Shown here piece after piece: positions 6,755-7,586 of a stretch of DNA of 7,586 nucleotides (the first letter of the stretch is position 1; each line of letters begins with the position of its first letter). The DNA is from Bacillota bacterium (GTDB lineage Bacteria > Bacillota > UBA4882 > UBA8346): positions 1 through 7,586 of the forward strand of contig DNPQ01000341.1 of assembly GCA_003501335.1 (NCBI GenBank). Reading direction: 5' to 3'. The translations under genes and the position numbers were made by a program. Below the pieces are notes generated by a model. The model saw only the letters and a program-made list of their open reading frames with translations, was not told where the DNA came from and did not search any database.

Positions 6755-6812
6755 CGTGGTTTAATAAAAAGTATTAAAGGAACCACGGATGGTCGCAGAT
6801 CACCCCAGATAA
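6755..6812. repeat. Degenerate palindromic intergenic repeat with three 10-base units
   Basis: A hairpin is formed by CGTGGTTTAATA (6755-6766) and TATTA-AAGG-AACCACG (6772-6787): 12 bp with a four-base bulge and a five-base loop. Its right arm runs into three consecutive 10-base units, CCACGGATGG (6783-6792), TCGCAGATCA (6793-6802) and CCCCAGATAA (6803-6812), which share a C-(A/G)-GAT core. The pattern recalls the decayed 'ACCACGGATG..CACAGAT' sequences seen between genes in many bacteria, which give spurious reading frames ending in 'HLRPSVV'-like text; the reverse frame here indeed reads DLRPSVV. The family assignment is from memory and cannot be tested within one window. Confidence 0.5.
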
Positions 6813-6863
6813 ATGAAAGGAATGATGGGCGGGATAGCAATTAGGTTAATACAATTATCTGGG
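6804..6863. repeat. Nine-base perfect inverted repeat with 42-base spacer
   Basis: CCCAGATAA (6804-6812) and TTATCTGGG (6855-6863) are exact reverse complements. The left arm is the third 10-base unit of the preceding repeat. The pair could be the outer ends of the same dispersed element or a spaced operator upstream of the hydrogenase-type gene. Both readings are inference. Confidence 0.35.
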
Positions 6864-6940
6864 TTACTCAAGGGGAGTTGGAATTTATTACCTGGTTTAA
6901 TTGTAGAAATGCTAGAATAGATTAATTAATCGGTTTGTAG

Positions 6941-6969
6941 TTGACATCATAAGTTTGAATGTATAAACT
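6941..6969 (+). promoter_or_regulatory. Promoter for the HyfB-like gene and its leader
   Basis: A perfect -35 box TTGACA (6941-6946) is followed by TATAAACT. This can be read as -10 TAAACT (6964-6969) with an ideal 17-base spacer, or TATAAA (6962-6967) with 15. The start point would be near 6976, giving a leader of about 155 bases before the ATG at 7131. TAAACT is also the -10 of the promoter at 3921-3950. Confidence 0.6.
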
Positions 6970-7011
6970 TTAAAACAGATACAATCAAAAGTAAGGACAT
7001 AGGCTTTAAAA

Positions 7012-7134
7012 ATGAGCTTAAAGAATTTCCATAAGCAAAAATCCATTTATTTTAATGTACCGGTGCATTCCAGGGGATACCAGATTGCACCGTTTTTATT
7101 TGATCTTACCAGTTTCATTCCAGGGGGTAAATGA
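7012..7134 (+). CDS. Possible 40-residue leader peptide coupled to the HyfB-like gene
   Basis: An ATG at 7012 opens a 40-codon frame (MSLKNFHKQKS at the start, FIPGGK at the end). Its TGA (7132-7134) overlaps the next gene's ATG as ATGA. It spans the whole terminator-like hairpin at 7061-7092, so ribosomes translating it would unfold that hairpin. The ribosome site is poor: AGG at 7001-7003 is eight bases upstream, and AAGGA at 6993-6997 is too far. It has no recognisable family, signal peptide or run of one amino acid typical of amino-acid attenuators. It may be a regulatory leader peptide or chance; I favour neither strongly. Confidence 0.35.
   Translation: MSLKNFHKQKSIYFNVPVHSRGYQIAPFLFDLTSFIPGGK
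7061..7097 (+). terminator. Terminator-like hairpin in the leader (possible attenuator)
   Basis: CGGTGCA (7061-7067) and TGCACCG (7086-7092) form a perfect 7-bp GC-rich stem with an 18-base loop, followed by TTTTTATTT (7093-7101). It lies about 85 bases after the inferred transcription start and 33 bases before the HyfB-like ATG, with no separate upstream gene to end except the small leader ORF it lies in. That placement suits an attenuator or a short RNA ending here. Confidence 0.5.
7066..7126 (+). repeat. Direct repeat CATTCCAGGGG in hairpin loop and ribosome site
   Basis: The 11-base sequence CATTCCAGGGG occurs exactly at 7066-7076, mostly in the loop of the leader hairpin, and again at 7116-7126, where its AGGGG is the Shine-Dalgarno core of the HyfB-like gene. 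TACCAG is also repeated at 7078-7083 and 7107-7112. This could be a short duplication or a repeated binding site for an RNA-binding factor. Confidence 0.45.
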
Positions 7135-7586
7135 CGAGCATGAGCATTATAATTTCAGGTTTAATGATCCTGATGATCTCTTTGTACGGTTTAGGGGCAA
7201 TTTTGGCGCTGGTATTTGCCCGGAGACCGCGACTAGCCAATGTAATTCCCAATATTATTACTATCGTTGGGGCGTTAACCGGGATTGGGGCAACGCTCAC
7301 TCACTTATTATCGAATATTGATCAAATATATTTGGGGAACCTAATCACATCAGTACCTTATATTTCTCTTGAGATGAGCATTGATCGGCTATCAGCGTTT
7401 TTTATCTTGGCTTTATCCATTTTAACATTCGCTGTATCGATTTACTCGATTGGTTATCTAACCCATTACTACCAGAAACGAAATGTGGGTTTGTTTAATT
7501 TTTTGGTGAACAGCTTTATTCTGGCGATGATCGGCGTACTCATCTCCGATAATATGATTGCTTTTTTGATGAGCTGGGAATTGATG
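7131..7586 (+). CDS. hyfB: Hydrogenase-4 subunit B / formate hydrogenlyase subunit 3-like membrane protein, 3' truncated
   Basis: The first 152 codons of a polytopic membrane protein, open to the last base. Hydrophobic segments lie at about 5-29, 39-60, 86-110 and 121-148. The stretch DRLSAFFILALSIL (85-98) followed by SIYSIGYL.HYY (103-114) is typical of HyfB/HycC-type antiporter-like subunits, relatives of NuoL/M/N and Mrp. MSWELM (147-152) carries Glu150, the position of the conserved TM5 glutamate used in proton translocation. Such subunits sit in the membrane arm of energy-converting hydrogenases or related complexes, coupling redox chemistry to ion pumping. AGGGGG at 7122-7127 serves ATG 7131 with a short spacing; ATG 7140 is the alternative start. 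Downstream hyf-like genes would be expected outside the window. Distinguishing HyfB from HycC or an Mrp-like protein needs the rest of the gene. Confidence 0.82.
   Translation, partial: MTSMSIIISGLMILMISLYGLGAILALVFARRPRLANVIPNIITIVGALTGIGATLTHLLSNIDQIYLGNLITSVPYISLEMSIDRLSAFFILALSILTFAVSIYSIGYLTHYYQKRNVGLFNFLVNSFILAMIGVLISDNMIAFLMSWELM

Larger units (their letters stand above)
6605..7011. other. Intergenic region without a convincing gene
   Basis: About 400 bases between the fusion gene and the small leader ORF. It holds the terminator at 6653-6685, a bulged hairpin with three tandem 10-base units (6755-6812), a 9-bp inverted repeat (6804-6812 with 6855-6863), a possible extended -10 promoter element TGCTAGAAT at 6910-6918 without a good -35, and a strong promoter at 6941-6969. 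The minus-strand reading frame at 6637-6840 shows no family resemblance and lies over the repeat and terminator, so I treat it as non-coding. Confidence 0.7.

Noticed and set aside
6783..6812. CRISPR-like short repeats
   Set aside because: There are only three degenerate 10-base units in direct contact, with no spacers and no cas genes.
6637..6840. Minus-strand reading frame of 67 codons in the intergenic region
   Set aside because: It runs across the terminator and the palindromic repeat, has no family resemblance, and contains the DLRPSVV text typical of spurious frames over such repeats.
7055..7321. Plus-strand 88-codon frame overlapping the HyfB-like start
   Set aside because: It is out of frame with the clear membrane protein beginning at 7131, has low-complexity, unfamily-like sequence, and its start lacks a ribosome site.

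Overview
The window (7,586 bases, moderate G+C) reads as chromosomal DNA of a Gram-positive anaerobe. A Peptococcaceae-type clostridium such as a Desulfitobacterium, Desulfosporosinus or Dehalobacter relative is my best guess. The evidence is a bifunctional NAD(P)HX repair gene next to alanine racemase (an order common in Firmicutes), purine-rich Shine-Dalgarno sites, a TTG start, Rho-independent terminators and a hydrogenase-4/formate-hydrogenlyase-type membrane subunit. The assignment is inference. All supported genes are on the + strand.

Region 1 (1-2860) is a tightly packed run of three genes joined by 4-base stop/start overlaps. They are a 5'-truncated nnr (NAD(P)HX epimerase plus dehydratase), alr (alanine racemase, TTG start), and an 81-residue protein with a lipoyl/biotinyl fold that has glutamate where the modified lysine should be. 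It has no lysine at all after residue 20.

Region 2 (2861-3844) holds an exported, membrane-anchored protein. It has a signal peptide, a glucodextranase C-terminal-type (DOMON-like) module and a C-terminal transmembrane helix. Its Shine-Dalgarno sequence can pair with upstream bases in an 11-bp hairpin.

Region 3 (3845-6685) starts with a compact terminator/promoter overlap, followed by the most striking gene of the window. This is an 871-residue fusion of a class III PLP aminotransferase, closest by eye to putrescine/omega-amine transaminases, with a domain resembling the cyanobacterial long-chain acyl-ACP reductase (AAR). The AAR cysteine and the dinucleotide-binding loop are conserved. The logical combined reaction is acyl thioester to aldehyde to primary amine. 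The gene has its own promoter and terminator, so it is probably monocistronic.

Region 4 (6605-7130) has no convincing long gene. It contains a degenerate palindromic intergenic repeat with three 10-base tandem units, a strong sigma-A-type promoter, and a leader. In the leader a 40-codon ORF runs through a terminator-like hairpin and ends in an ATGA overlap with the next gene. This looks like a possible attenuator.

Region 5 (7131-7586) is the first 152 codons of a HyfB/HycC-like proton-translocating antiporter-type subunit. It is cut by the window end and probably begins an energy-converting hydrogenase or related membrane complex operon.
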